Assembly (NCBI GenBank): GCA_944389315.1
Contig: CALXLX010000010.1
Location: forward strand, 1-57,629
Length of the DNA: 57,629 bases
From: an uncultured Opitutales bacterium
GTDB lineage: Bacteria; Verrucomicrobiota; Verrucomicrobiia; Opitutales; Intestinicryptomonadaceae
Direction: 5' to 3'
In this document: positions 8,300 through 17,067 of the stretch, piece by piece
How positions within the stretch are numbered: position 1 is the stretch's first letter
Layout of the letters: each line of letters begins with the position of its first letter
Translations under genes and position numbers: made by a program
The notes under the pieces: model-generated
Databases searched by the model: none
What the model saw: only the letters and a program-made list of their open reading frames with translations
What the model was told of the DNA's origin: nothing

Positions 8300-10078
8300 A
8301 TGGCCGCGAAGGAAAACTGGTCTTCAAATATGGGAGTCATACTCGCGGTGGCCGGGAGTGCCGTGGGGTTGGGAAATTTTCTGAAGTTCCCGGGGCAGGT
8401 TGCCATGTACGGCGGCGCTGCGTTCATGATAGCGTACGTGATATCCTTCTTCATACTCGGAATGCCTATAGCTTTCGCGGAATGGACTCTGGGCAGGCAC
8501 GGAGGCTCAAAAGGCTTCAACTCTCCGCCCGGCATACTGATGCGCTCGTGCCCCTGGCCCAAGATGAAATATTTCGGGCTCTTGGGCGTAATGCTTACCA
8601 CGATAGTATATTGCTACTACATATACATAGAGGCATGGTGCCTCGGATACGCCGTAAACTTTGCAAGGGGAGTTATGGATTTTAAATCCATAGACTCTGC
8701 GGGAGACTTCTTCGTCTCCTTCATAGGCGCCGCAGAGAATGGTTCGGCGATATCTCTATCTTGGGATACGGTCTTCATATTCTTCCTGGTGGCCTTTGTG
8801 CTGAACTTCTGGCTGATATACAGGGGAGTGTCTAAGGGCATAGAGTTCTTTTGCAAGTACGCCATGCCAACTTTGGTGCTAATTGCGCTGATCCTGGTAG
8901 TCAGGGTGATGACGCTCGGCGCGGTGGACGAAAGGTATCCCGACCGCAACATAAACCAGGGATTGGGATTCATGTGGAATCCGGTCAAGGTGGTACTTGA
9001 GGAGAAAACCCCGGACGGCGAATGGGTGGAGGTATCGAGGCTCGTCGGATACGAACAAATCGACGCTGCAAAGGAGCGCGTCGCTCAGGCTCAAAAGGCC
9101 CGGGACGCCGCTGCGGCCGGCGCTTCAGCCGGCAAAGCCTCGGAAACTGCGCAGATGCGCGTCAGGGAGATTTCCGTATTTGAACAGCTCTTAAACGCGT
9201 CTATATGGATAGCCGCCGCGGGACAGGTGTTTTTCAGCCTAACTGTGGGTTTCGGGGCCATACTAACATACGCAAGCTATTTGAAAAAGAGGGACGACAT
9301 CGTCTTAAGCGCGCTTTCCTCAAGCGCGGCAAACGAGTTTTGCGAGGTTTGCCTTGGCGGGCTGATTACGGTGCCGGCGGCTGTGGCGTTCTTCGGCGTC
9401 AGCGGAGTAGTGGGGGCGGGGCTGAGCCTGTTTGACCTCGGATTCAGGGTGCTGCCTTTATTTTTCACCCACATATTTTTAGGGTCGGTTTTCGGCTTTC
9501 TATTTTTCTCTCTGCTGTTTCTTGCGGCTGTCACAAGCTCTCTTTCCATGCTTCAGCCGGGCATAGCGTTCATGGAGGAGGCCGCGGGGGTCGGCAGAAA
9601 ATTCTCCTCCCTTATAATGGGAGTAATCACGTTTTTCATATCCGGGTTTGTACTGTACTTCTCCAAGGATTTGAAAGCCATGGACACTTTCGACTTCTGG
9701 ATAGGGCAGGTTATAATATTTATATTCGGAATGGTTGAAATCTGCATATTAGCCTGGGTGATAGGCCCAAAGCGCGGGGTGGATTTGGCCAACAGCGGCT
9801 CGATAATAAAGCTTCCAAAGTTCTCGTGGGTGGTCTTCGGCTACATTACTCCCATAACTATCATGGTGGTGTTTGTGGCGTGGCTTGCAAAGGAGCTGTT
9901 CGGATTCGGGGTGGGCAAGAGCAGTCCGTACATATCCGACCTTACCGGAGGCGCTGGCGGAGAGCCCAACCTTGTTGCGTGGATGTGCATGGCCATTATC
10001 GCGGGGCTTTACCTGTTCCTGGCCCTTGTGCTTGCGTCGTCTAAAAAATACAAAAGATTTGAGGATTCCCAATTATGA
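8300..10078 (+). CDS. Sodium-dependent amino-acid/neurotransmitter symporter (NSS/SNF family)
   Basis: 592-residue Na+-coupled transporter. TM1 carries the unwound substrate/sodium motif AVAGSAVGLGNFLKFP (about residues 16-31), and TM6 has WIAAAGQVFFSLTVGFGAI with the conserved FSL..GFGA. Bacterial members are usually 450-510 residues. The extra length here is mainly an Ala/Lys/Glu-rich insertion of about 60-70 residues (roughly 232-295) between GLGFMWNP and NASIWIAA, i.e. in the extracellular loop before TM6, predicted to be a charged helix. The stop codon overlaps the start of the small downstream gene (ATGA), pointing to coupled synthesis. Substrate unknown; the MetS-like partner suggests a neutral amino acid. 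Confidence 0.93.
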   Translation: MAAKENWSSNMGVILAVAGSAVGLGNFLKFPGQVAMYGGAAFMIAYVISFFILGMPIAFAEWTLGRHGGSKGFNSPPGILMRSCPWPKMKYFGLLGVMLTTIVYCYYIYIEAWCLGYAVNFARGVMDFKSIDSAGDFFVSFIGAAENGSAISLSWDTVFIFFLVAFVLNFWLIYRGVSKGIEFFCKYAMPTLVLIALILVVRVMTLGAVDERYPDRNINQGLGFMWNPVKVVLEEKTPDGEWVEVSRLVGYEQIDAAKERVAQAQKARDAAAAGASAGKASETAQMRVREISVFEQLLNASIWIAAAGQVFFSLTVGFGAILTYASYLKKRDDIVLSALSSSAANEFCEVCLGGLITVPAAVAFFGVSGVVGAGLSLFDLGFRVLPLFFTHIFLGSVFGFLFFSLLFLAAVTSSLSMLQPGIAFMEEAAGVGRKFSSLIMGVITFFISGFVLYFSKDLKAMDTFDFWIGQVIIFIFGMVEICILAWVIGPKRGVDLANSGSIIKLPKFSWVVFGYITPITIMVVFVAWLAKELFGFGVGKSSPYISDLTGGAGGEPNLVAWMCMAIIAGLYLFLALVLASSKKYKRFEDSQL

Positions 10079-10245
10079 CAATAGGCGGCTGGATAACGTT
10101 TATTCTCTCGACGGGTTCGGTGTGCGCCTTGTTCGCATGGTGCATGTACAAGGTTGTATCATCGGGCAGGGCGGAGAAAATCTCCTTCGATATGGATGCC
10201 GGGCATTCTAAAGACGGCGCAAAAAAAACGTCCCGCAGGGGCTGA
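10075..10245 (+). CDS. MetS-like small subunit of the NSS transporter (56 aa)
   Basis: A 56-residue single-span membrane protein. Residues about 3-27 form one hydrophobic helix (GGWITFILSTGSVCALFAWC) followed by a basic/charged tail ending KKTSRRG. The ATG overlaps the NSS stop codon by 4 bp (ATGA). Size, topology and position match the MetS family of short subunits encoded directly after NSS transporters; in Corynebacterium MetS is needed with MetP for methionine/alanine uptake. Sequence identity to MetS cannot be judged by eye, so the assignment rests on context and architecture. Confidence 0.75.
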   Translation: MTIGGWITFILSTGSVCALFAWCMYKVVSSGRAEKISFDMDAGHSKDGAKKTSRRG

Positions 10246-10381
10246 TATAGGCTTTCTTATCTGCGCGGCGGCGGGGTGGGTCTATCTTGCCACTGAAATG
10301 GAGCGCAGTTTCCGCCGAGTACATTAGTCCGCGGCGTATAGTATAAAAACTCCCGATGTTTAGGGCTTGGCGTGAAGATAT

Positions 10382-10420
10382 GCGCAGGGGCGGAAGACCC
10401 CTGCGCAAGTTTTTTATTTT
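10382..10420 (+). terminator. Intrinsic terminator of the NSS transporter operon
   Basis: A perfect 9-bp stem, GCGCAGGGG (10382-10390) with CCCCTGCGC (10398-10406) and a 7-nt loop, followed by a T-rich run at 10410-10420. The T tract overlaps the end of trpA on the opposite strand. On the minus strand the hairpin has no T tract, so it is an intrinsic terminator only for the plus strand. Confidence 0.85.
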
Positions 10421-11202
10421 TCCGGCAGGCTTCTTCCGAGGGTTTCCATGAGTTTTCTTGCCGCACCCTTTATGGATTTTTCGGATTCCAGAAGCTTTAT
10501 AAACAGGCTTCCTACTATAGCCCCGCGCGAGTTACCGCAGGCGGCCTTGTAGGTTGCCGGGTTTGATATGCCAAAGCCTATGAGCCTGGGAAGGGACAGG
10601 TTCATGGCGTCTATCTTTTTGAAGTAGGAGAGCTGTTCCTCGCCGAAAGAGTCCCTCATGCCGGTAGTGGCCGCGGCGGAAACCATGTAGATGAAGCCGT
10701 CGCAGTTTGCGTCTATGAGCCTTATGCGCTCCTCGGAGGTTTCCGGAGTGATTAGCATTATGGTTTTTACCCCGTATTTGTTTGCAAGGGGCTTGAAATA
10801 TTGCAGGTACTCTGAGAAGGGCAGGTCTGGTATTATTATTGCGTCTATGCCTATGCGTGCGCATTCCCTGAAGACGTTTTCTACCCCGTACTGTACAAAC
10901 GGATTTAGATATCCCATGAGCACCAGCGGAATTGAGCATGTTTCTCTTATCCCGTCGAGCTGCGAGAAGAGCTTTTTCAGGCTCATGCCGTTTTTAAGGG
11001 CAACTGTGGAGCTTTGCTGTATCACGGGGCCGTCGGCCATGGGGTCCGAAAACGGAACCCCAATTTCAAGCATGTCGGCTCCCTGCCTTTCAAGCTCGGC
11101 TATGATTTCTACGGTGTCGTCTATATGGGGGAATCCCGCGCTGAAGTAGACGCTCAGTATCCCGTCAGTCTTTTCCTTAAACAATTTCTCTATTCTGTTC
11201 AT
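10414..11202 (-). CDS. trpA: Tryptophan synthase alpha subunit
   Basis: 262-residue TIM-barrel enzyme that cleaves indole-3-glycerol phosphate to indole, which is channelled to TrpB. The catalytic Glu lies in MLEIGVPFSDP and the catalytic Asp in DPMADGPVIQ; the phosphate-binding region GFGISNPAT is near residue 215. It is the last gene of the operon, overlapping trpF by 4 bp. It sits at the opposite end of the operon from trpB, although the two proteins form one complex. Confidence 0.96.
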   Translation of the reverse strand: MNRIEKLFKEKTDGILSVYFSAGFPHIDDTVEIIAELERQGADMLEIGVPFSDPMADGPVIQQSSTVALKNGMSLKKLFSQLDGIRETCSIPLVLMGYLNPFVQYGVENVFRECARIGIDAIIIPDLPFSEYLQYFKPLANKYGVKTIMLITPETSEERIRLIDANCDGFIYMVSAAATTGMRDSFGEEQLSYFKKIDAMNLSLPRLIGFGISNPATYKAACGNSRGAIVGSLFIKLLESEKSIKGAARKLMETLGRSLPEK

Positions 11203-11831
11203 CTTCTTATCTCCTTTATAAATTCTGCAACTTTTGATGTGTCTTTAAGCGCCGGGCTTGTTTCAAAGCGGCTGTTGATGTCAACGGCGCGCAAGTTTTT
11301 CCCGGAGAGTTTTCTTAGGGATTGCACGTCCGACGGCGATATGCCGCCGCTTACGATTATGGGAATACCGGCGGGCGCGAGGCTAAGGATATTCCAGTCG
11401 AACTTCTCTCCGGAGCCGCCCCTTTCGGGCGTTTTGGTGTCTAAGAGCACCATGTCGGCATGCCCTATGTAGGCTTCTATGCGCGCGATGTCGTCGGCCG
11501 TCTGCACGCCGAGGGCTTTTATCACTTTCAGCCCCCGTTTTCTTATGCGGTCGCAAAATTCGGGGCTCTCGTCTCCGTGAAGCTGCACCGTGCCAAAGCC
11601 GTACCTTTCGCAGATGCCCGAGATTTTATCCGCATCTTCATTTACGAAAACCGCCACTTTTTCTATGGGGCGGGGCAGTGCAAATATTTTGTCGTCGGGG
11701 CATTCCCCCACGAAGCGCGGGGACTTGGCATAGAATATAAATCCCATCATGTCGGGGCTCAGCGCGGCTATTTGCGCTATGTTTTCCCTGTCGCGCATTC
11801 CGCAGACTTTTATTCTCAAAGCGGTGGTCAT
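11199..11831 (-). CDS. trpF: Phosphoribosylanthranilate isomerase
   Basis: 210-residue TIM-barrel isomerase converting PRA to CdRP, the step before TrpC. The N-terminal RIKVCGMRDRENI motif carries the catalytic Cys; the Asp in MVLLDTKTPERGGSGEKFDW and the C-terminal VSGGISPSDV and AVDINSRFE phosphate-binding loops are visible. The start overlaps the trpC stop by 4 bp and the stop overlaps the trpA start by 4 bp, so the three are translationally coupled. It is not fused to trpC, unlike the enterobacterial enzyme. Confidence 0.96.
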   Translation of the reverse strand: MTTALRIKVCGMRDRENIAQIAALSPDMMGFIFYAKSPRFVGECPDDKIFALPRPIEKVAVFVNEDADKISGICERYGFGTVQLHGDESPEFCDRIRKRGLKVIKALGVQTADDIARIEAYIGHADMVLLDTKTPERGGSGEKFDWNILSLAPAGIPIIVSGGISPSDVQSLRKLSGKNLRAVDINSRFETSPALKDTSKVAEFIKEIRR

Positions 11832-12622
11832 TTTCCCTCTCCGATTTTTGAGATGAAATCCCCGAGCGCCGCGGCGGGGTTTCCCGCCGACATAAAAGCC
11901 TCTCCAATTAGGAATGCCCCGTAGCCCGCCGCGGCAAGCTCGGCGGCTATTTGGGGCGTCTTTATGCCGCTTTCGGACACTTTCAGGAAGGTGTCGGGCA
12001 GGTCGGCCGCCATTTCGAGGGAGGTCTTGTAGGAGGTCTCGAAAGTGTCGAGGTTCCTGTTGTTTACGCCAAGCATGTCTATGCTGGCGTTTACATGGGA
12101 GAGCTCCCGCGCGGAATGTATCTCCAAGAGAACCTGTAGCCCGAGTTCATGTGCGTATTCTGACAGCTCCGCGCAGAGGGATTTATCCAGCATTGCCGCT
12201 ATGAGCAAAACGGCGTCGGCCCCATAGGCCTTGGCCTGCTGTATCTGTATGAAATCGAGTATAAATTCCTTGCGCAATAGCGGAAGATTTGGGGCGGCTC
12301 GCCTGGCGGCGAGAAGGTCTGCGAGGGAGCCCCCGAAGTTCGGGCCGTCCGTCAGTATGCTGGCCGCCCCCGCTCCCGCGCGGAGATATGCCGGCGCAAT
12401 CTCAGCGGGGTTCGCGCCTTCGTTTATGTACCCGAGCGAGGGCGACTTCCTCTTGAACTCGGCGATTATCCCTATAGGTTTTTCCGACAGGCTTGAGCGC
12501 ATGTCGAGCGCCTTGCGCGAATATCCCTCCGCCCCTTTAAGGAGGTTTTCCGCTTTTTCCGCCTTCAGGCGCGAGACTTCCTCGAGCTTCTGCGAGACTA
12601 TTTTTTTTAGTATGCCGTTCAT
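11828..12622 (-). CDS. trpC: Indole-3-glycerol phosphate synthase
   Basis: 264-residue TIM barrel closing the indole ring from CdRP. Visible motifs are IIAEFKRKSPSLG (substrate Lys and phosphate contact), LLRKEFILDFIQI, LGVNNRNLDTF and LKVSESGIKT. It begins 4 nt after the trpD stop codon and overlaps trpF by 4 bp at the 3' end. Length is normal for the monofunctional enzyme. Confidence 0.96.
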   Translation of the reverse strand: MNGILKKIVSQKLEEVSRLKAEKAENLLKGAEGYSRKALDMRSSLSEKPIGIIAEFKRKSPSLGYINEGANPAEIAPAYLRAGAGAASILTDGPNFGGSLADLLAARRAAPNLPLLRKEFILDFIQIQQAKAYGADAVLLIAAMLDKSLCAELSEYAHELGLQVLLEIHSARELSHVNASIDMLGVNNRNLDTFETSYKTSLEMAADLPDTFLKVSESGIKTPQIAAELAAAGYGAFLIGEAFMSAGNPAAALGDFISKIGEGK

Positions 12623-12626
12623 GTTT

Positions 12627-13622
12627 TCAGGAATTTAAGGATACGAATTTTTCAAACGCCATCTTTGCCCGACCGCTTTCAAGGGATTCCCTCGCGGAGG
12701 CTACGGCCTCCGAGATGCCTTTTGATTTGTCTATGGTGGATATGCCGAAGGCCGCGTTTATGAGGACGGCGTTTTTCTGCGCTTCGGAGGCTTCTCCCGA
12801 CAGCACGGCGTCGAAGATTTTTGCGGCCTGCGCTGGGGTATCCCCGCCGTAGAGATCTGCCTGCGCGGCTCTCCTAAAACCGAGGCTCTCTGGAGTGTAC
12901 ACGCTTTCAGAGGCATTCGATAGGACTTTGAATGGGGACGTCAGAGAGACTTCGTCGTAGCCGTCGAGGGAATTGACTATCGTGAAGTTCTGCTCCGTCT
13001 CCTCGAATAGGTACTTGTATGCCCTTGCGAGCTTGAGGTTGTAGACCCCGAGCAGCTGGCTGTGCGGCATCACTGGGTTTACGAGGGGACCGAGCATATT
13101 GAAAAACGTGCGCACCCCCAGAGATTTTCTCACCCCCGAGACGCTTTTTAGTGCCGGGCTGAAAAGCGGCGCATGCAGATAGGCCATGTTGCTCTCTTCC
13201 AGCGAGCGCCTAAGCTTGTCGGTATCCGCCGAGAATCTGACACCGTGCCCCTCGAGCACGTTCGACGCCCCGCTGACGGAGCTGGCCCCATAGTTGCCGT
13301 GCTTGACCACCTTGTATCCCGCCCCCGCCACCACGAAACACGCGCAGGTGGATATGTTGAATGTGTTTTTGCCGTCGCCGCCCGTGCCGACTATGTCGAG
13401 GGCGTTGTAGGCCTTCAAATCTATGTTTACGCGCCTCTCGAGTATGGCGTCGCGGAAGCCGGCGAGTTCCTGCGTGGTTATGGGGCGCATCAGAAACACC
13501 GTCATAAAGGCGGCAAGCTGGCTTTCCGGATATATGCCAGAGGCTATGTCGGACATGACGCGCCTGGCTTCCTCCCTGCCGAGGCTGTTGTGCTCAAATA
13601 GTTTGTATAAAATTTCTTTCAT
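12627..13622 (-). CDS. trpD: Anthranilate phosphoribosyltransferase
   Basis: 331-residue enzyme transferring phosphoribose to anthranilate. The PRPP-binding DIVGTGGDGKNTFNIST motif (about residues 76-92) and KHGNYGASSVSGASNVLEGHG (phosphate and anthranilate contacts, about 110-130) are intact. It is monofunctional: no glutaminase domain is fused to it, and the glutaminase TrpG is the separate upstream gene, 35 nt away. The preferred start is the ATG at 13622 (MKEILYKLFEHNSL). Confidence 0.96.
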   Translation of the reverse strand: MKEILYKLFEHNSLGREEARRVMSDIASGIYPESQLAAFMTVFLMRPITTQELAGFRDAILERRVNIDLKAYNALDIVGTGGDGKNTFNISTCACFVVAGAGYKVVKHGNYGASSVSGASNVLEGHGVRFSADTDKLRRSLEESNMAYLHAPLFSPALKSVSGVRKSLGVRTFFNMLGPLVNPVMPHSQLLGVYNLKLARAYKYLFEETEQNFTIVNSLDGYDEVSLTSPFKVLSNASESVYTPESLGFRRAAQADLYGGDTPAQAAKIFDAVLSGEASEAQKNAVLINAAFGISTIDKSKGISEAVASARESLESGRAKMAFEKFVSLNS

Positions 13623-13657
13623 GGATTATCTGCGTGCGTTTTTTTGGGGTTAGCGGA

Positions 13658-14230
13658 CTACATTTTCAGCCAGTTGGCCAATATTTGCTTCCCGTGCGGC
13701 GTAAGGACGCTCTCGGGGTGGAACTGCACCCCGCGCACGTCGAATTTCCTGTGCGATATGGCCATTATAAAGCCGTTTTCGTCCTCCGCGGTAATTTTCA
13801 GGCAGTCGGGGAAGGAGTCCTTCGAGACCACCCAAGAGTGGTATCTGCCCGCGTCGAACCTGTCGGGAAGGGAGTCGAACAAGGGGTCGGAGCCTTTTTT
13901 TATTATGGGCGTTGCAACGCCGTGGACGCATTCGGCGAGGTTCTCAAGCCTCGCGCCGAAGACTTCCCCTATGGCCTGCTCTCCGAGGCATACGCCGAGT
14001 ATGCTCTTCTCCGGGGCGTATCTTTCCACGAGCCTTTCCAATATGCCCGCTTCCGACGGTATGCCCGGCCCCGGGGAAAGCAGTATCTTATCGTATAGCC
14101 CGGCCTGCTCGAGCCCGATTTTGTCGTTCCTGAACACGTCGAGGCTGTCGTTGCCTGAAATGAGCTCCCTTAAGGCGTGGGCGAGGTTGTATGTGAAGGA
14201 GTCGTAGTTGTCTAAAAGCAGAATTTTCAT
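13658..14230 (-). CDS. trpG: Anthranilate synthase component II (glutamine amidotransferase)
   Basis: 190-residue class I glutaminase supplying ammonia to TrpE. The open frame extends upstream within trpE to 14671, but the real start is the ATG at 14230 (MKILLLDNYDSFTYNL), 14 nt after the trpE stop. The oxyanion motif LSPGPGIPSEAG, the nucleophile Cys in LGVCLGEQAIGE and the His-Glu pair in GVQFHPESVLTPHG are present. An oddity is Glu in place of the usual His/Met right after CLG. It could also serve PabB if none is encoded elsewhere. Confidence 0.95.
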   Translation of the reverse strand: MKILLLDNYDSFTYNLAHALRELISGNDSLDVFRNDKIGLEQAGLYDKILLSPGPGIPSEAGILERLVERYAPEKSILGVCLGEQAIGEVFGARLENLAECVHGVATPIIKKGSDPLFDSLPDRFDAGRYHSWVVSKDSFPDCLKITAEDENGFIMAISHRKFDVRGVQFHPESVLTPHGKQILANWLKM

Positions 14231-14244
14231 GTGAGGCTTTCCCC

Positions 14245-15660
14245 TTAGAAATTGTTTATGCTCTGCGCGTACTCGAGCGCCTTGTTCAAGGCGCCGAGCT
14301 TTCCGGCAACTTCGGCAAGCTCGCTTTTGGGGTCCGACTTCGCCACTATACCCGCGCCGGCCTGGAACTCCAAAGTCTGCGCGCGGCTTAGGAAGGTGCG
14401 TATGGTTATGGCCTGGTTTATGTTCCCGTCGAAGCCGATGTATCCTATGCAGCCGCCGTATACCCCGCGCGAATGGGGCTCTATGTCGTCTATAATCTGC
14501 ATGGCCCTGACTTTTGGCGCGCCGCTGAGAGTGCCTGCCGGAAAAGTGTCGGCGAAAATCTTTATCGTGTTCGCCCCCTCGGGGACGCGCCCGCTGACGC
14601 GGGAGACCATGTGTATTACATGGGAGTAATACTGAATCTGCTTGAGGAACTCTATCTTGACGTCCTCGCAATTTCTGCTCAGATCGTTGCGGGCGAGATC
14701 GACGAGCATTATGTGCTCGGCGTTTTCCTTGGGGTCTTTGAGCAGTTCGGCCGCGAGGGCGGAATCTTTTGCGTCGTTCCCCGTGCGGCGGAAGGTGCCG
14801 GCTATGGGGTCTATGTAGGCCCTGCCTTTTTGGACCCTCAGGTGCGTCTCGGGGGAAGACCCGAATATCCTGAACGACCCGAAGTCAAAATAGAACAGGT
14901 AGGGAGACGGATTTATGCAGCGCAGCGCCCTGTACAAATTGAAGTCGTCCCCCTCAAAGGTCTTGGAAAAGGCCCTTGAGGCGACAATCTGAAATGCGTC
15001 CCCCCTCTTTATATGCCTTACGGCCTTTTCTGCGCCCGCCATGTATTGGGCGTCCGTCGAGGTGGACTCCAGTTTGCCCGTCGTCCTGAAAGAGTACAGG
15101 GCAACGCTGTTGTTGTGCAGGGCGTCCTCGAGCGCGCCGAGCTTTGAATTTTCGCCTTCGGGGATATTCTCCACTATGGTCATGCGGTTGTTGAAGTTGT
15201 TAACCACTATTATAAAGCGGTAGAGTATCTGGAGCATGTCGGGAGTTTTTGGCTCGATGCCGCGGCGTTTGGAGATTTTCACGCTCTCAAAATGTTCGAC
15301 GCAGTCGTACGCCGTAAACCCGAACAGGTCGTTTATCCCGGATTCGTTCTCTCCGCTTAACTCGAAGCTCTCCGTGTATGCCTTCAGCGCCCCGGGAATG
15401 TCGAGGGGGCTTCTTATTGGGGCGGCGCGGGAGGAGCCGTCGGGATAGGTCGTGACTATTTTTCCGTCCGAGACTTCAAAGGAACCTATGGGGCCGACCC
15501 CTATGAAGGAGAAGCCGTTTTGAGCGGTGTGGAAATCCGAACTTTCCAGCAAAGCGGAACGCTCGTACATGTCGCGCACCTTCATGTATATGCCCACAGG
15601 CGTCTGAAGGTCTGCCGCAAGCGTCTTTGTCCTTACTTCCAATTTAAATTTATCTTTCAT
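14245..15660 (-). CDS. trpE: Anthranilate synthase component I
   Basis: 471-residue chorismate-utilising enzyme making anthranilate with TrpG. The N-terminal LLESSD box, part of the Trp feedback site, is at about residues 37-42. The C-terminal chorismate-binding domain has [50 protein letters not shown] and [12 protein letters not shown]. Its start overlaps the trpB stop by 11 bp. Both transcript attenuation (leader at 16985-17062) and feedback inhibition are therefore plausible controls. Confidence 0.96.
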   Translation of the reverse strand: MKDKFKLEVRTKTLAADLQTPVGIYMKVRDMYERSALLESSDFHTAQNGFSFIGVGPIGSFEVSDGKIVTTYPDGSSRAAPIRSPLDIPGALKAYTESFELSGENESGINDLFGFTAYDCVEHFESVKISKRRGIEPKTPDMLQILYRFIIVVNNFNNRMTIVENIPEGENSKLGALEDALHNNSVALYSFRTTGKLESTSTDAQYMAGAEKAVRHIKRGDAFQIVASRAFSKTFEGDDFNLYRALRCINPSPYLFYFDFGSFRIFGSSPETHLRVQKGRAYIDPIAGTFRRTGNDAKDSALAAELLKDPKENAEHIMLVDLARNDLSRNCEDVKIEFLKQIQYYSHVIHMVSRVSGRVPEGANTIKIFADTFPAGTLSGAPKVRAMQIIDDIEPHSRGVYGGCIGYIGFDGNINQAITIRTFLSRAQTLEFQAGAGIVAKSDPKSELAEVAGKLGALNKALEYAQSINNF

Positions 15661-16855
15661 CTGAGGATTTCCTGAAATATTTTAGATATGTTGCCATGTC
15701 CTTGTCCCCGCGCCCCGACAGGTTTACTACGACTATGTCCGAGGGCGAGAACTTCATCTTCCCGAGCGCCGCAAGCGCGTGCGCGCTCTCGAGCGCGGGA
15801 ATTATGCCTTCAAGGCGCGTTAGCTCCATGGCCGCCTCGAGGGCTTCGCCGTCGTTGGCGACAAGAACGCTGCTGCGCCCGTTTTCCGCAAGAAATGCGT
15901 GCAGAGGGCCTATGCCCGGGTAGTCCAACCCCGCGGAAACGGAGTAGGGCTCTATTATCTGGCCGTCTGGCGTCTGCATGACGTAGGTTCTGCTGCCGTG
16001 TATTATGCCTATTTTGCCGCAGTGCATTGTTGCTGCGGTCTTGCCCGAGTCTATCCCAAGCCCGCCGGCCTCGACGGCCACAAGGCGCACATTGTCGTCG
16101 CCCAGAAAATGGTAGAATGCGCCCGCCGCGTTGCTGCCGCCGCCGACGCACGCTATGACGTAGTCTGGAGTTTCCCTGCTCTCCTTCTCCAACAGCTGCC
16201 GCCTTATCTCGCGGCTTATGACGGACTGGAATTTTGCGACCATCGCCGGATACGGATTCGGCCCCACGGTGGACCCTATCACATAATAGGTGTCCTTGGG
16301 GTGCGAGCACCAGTGGCGTATGGCCTCGTTCGTGGCGTCCTTGAGCGTCTTGTTCCCGCTCTCCACGGCTATCACCTCGGCTCCGAGCATTTTCATCTTT
16401 TCGACATTAGGCGCCTGCCTTTCCACGTCCAAAGCCCCCATGAAAACCTTGCAGGGCATATCCATCAGGGCGCAGACGGTTGCGGTGGCCACGCCGTGCT
16501 GGCCGGCGCCGGTCTCCGCTATGATGTTTTTCTTGCCCATCTTGCGGGCGAGCAATACTTGCCCTATGGCGTTGTTTATCTTGTGGGAACCGGTGTGGTT
16601 TAAGTCCTCGCGCTTAAGATATATCTTTGCGCCGTATTTCTTGCTGAGCCTTTCGGCGTAGTAGAGCGGGCTCGGCCGCCCGACGTAATCCCTCAGGAGA
16701 GCTTCGTATCTGGCGTGAAATTCCGCGTCGTTTTCGATGGAGGCGTACGCCTTCTTTAGCTCCTCCACAACGGCATGGAGTATCTCGGGAATATACTCCC
16801 CGCCGAATTTGCCGTAATATCCGTTTTCGTCTACGCTGTATCTTTTGCTGTCCAT
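15650..16855 (-). CDS. trpB: Tryptophan synthase beta subunit
   Basis: 401-residue PLP enzyme condensing indole with serine. The ATG at 16855 ([19 protein letters not shown]) is chosen over an in-frame start at 16912 because family homology begins there and the upstream start would lie inside the terminator hairpin. The PLP Lys is in [15 protein letters not shown], and the phosphate loop in [15 protein letters not shown]. It is the first structural gene of the operon, 55 nt downstream of the attenuator terminator, and is separated from trpA by five genes. Confidence 0.96.
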   Translation of the reverse strand: MDSKRYSVDENGYYGKFGGEYIPEILHAVVEELKKAYASIENDAEFHARYEALLRDYVGRPSPLYYAERLSKKYGAKIYLKREDLNHTGSHKINNAIGQVLLARKMGKKNIIAETGAGQHGVATATVCALMDMPCKVFMGALDVERQAPNVEKMKMLGAEVIAVESGNKTLKDATNEAIRHWCSHPKDTYYVIGSTVGPNPYPAMVAKFQSVISREIRRQLLEKESRETPDYVIACVGGGSNAAGAFYHFLGDDNVRLVAVEAGGLGIDSGKTAATMHCGKIGIIHGSRTYVMQTPDGQIIEPYSVSAGLDYPGIGPLHAFLAENGRSSVLVANDGEALEAAMELTRLEGIIPALESAHALAALGKMKFSPSDIVVVNLSGRGDKDMATYLKYFRKSSDER

Positions 16856-16910
16856 GAGTTTTGCCTTTGTCTTTGTTATGAAATTAAAAAATTTTCCGTT
16901 TTTCGGGCGC

Positions 16911-17032
16911 AAAAAAAGCCGTCCTTGCGGACGGCTTTTTTTTCTGCGCTCCTCGCGCTGCCTTTTGAAATGTTTACAACCTTGTCAGCGCGCATGAATC
17001 CCGTCCGTCTTTCTGCAGGAAAGACGCCACCA
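16911..17032 (-). promoter_or_regulatory. trp operon attenuator (pause hairpin, antiterminator, terminator)
   Basis: Read on the minus strand. The tandem Trp codons at 17032-17027 are followed at once by hairpin 1:2, CGTCTTTC (17026-17019) pairing perfectly with GAAAGACG (17013-17006) around a 5-nt loop. The terminator 3:4 is GCCGTCC (16935-16929), a GCAA tetraloop and GGACGGC (16924-16918), with eight As before and seven Ts after. CGGACGG at 17007-17001 is exactly complementary to CCGTCCG at 16934-16928, giving a 7-bp antiterminator 2:3 that excludes the terminator. This is the classical ribosome-mediated layout: stalling at the Trp codons would mask segment 1 and favour 2:3. The hairpin could alternatively be only the rpmE terminator. 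Confidence 0.8.
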
Positions 17033-17062
17033 GGAAAAGCTCGCGCAAACCGACGTGTTCAT
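16985..17062 (-). CDS. trpL: trp operon leader peptide with tandem Trp codons
   Basis: A 25-codon ORF, MNTSVCASFSWWRLSCRKTD followed by GIHAR, ending in TGA at 16985-16987. Codons 11 and 12 are TGG TGG, placed right before the pause hairpin described for the attenuator. The ATG lies 5 nt after the rpmE stop (TAG-GCAAA-ATG), so initiation may rely on termination-coupled re-initiation as well as the weak TAGG element. It is too short for standard gene callers. The peptide itself probably has no function beyond sensing charged tRNA-Trp. Confidence 0.78.
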   Translation of the reverse strand: MNTSVCASFSWWRLSCRKTDGIHAR

Positions 17063-17067
17063 TTTGC

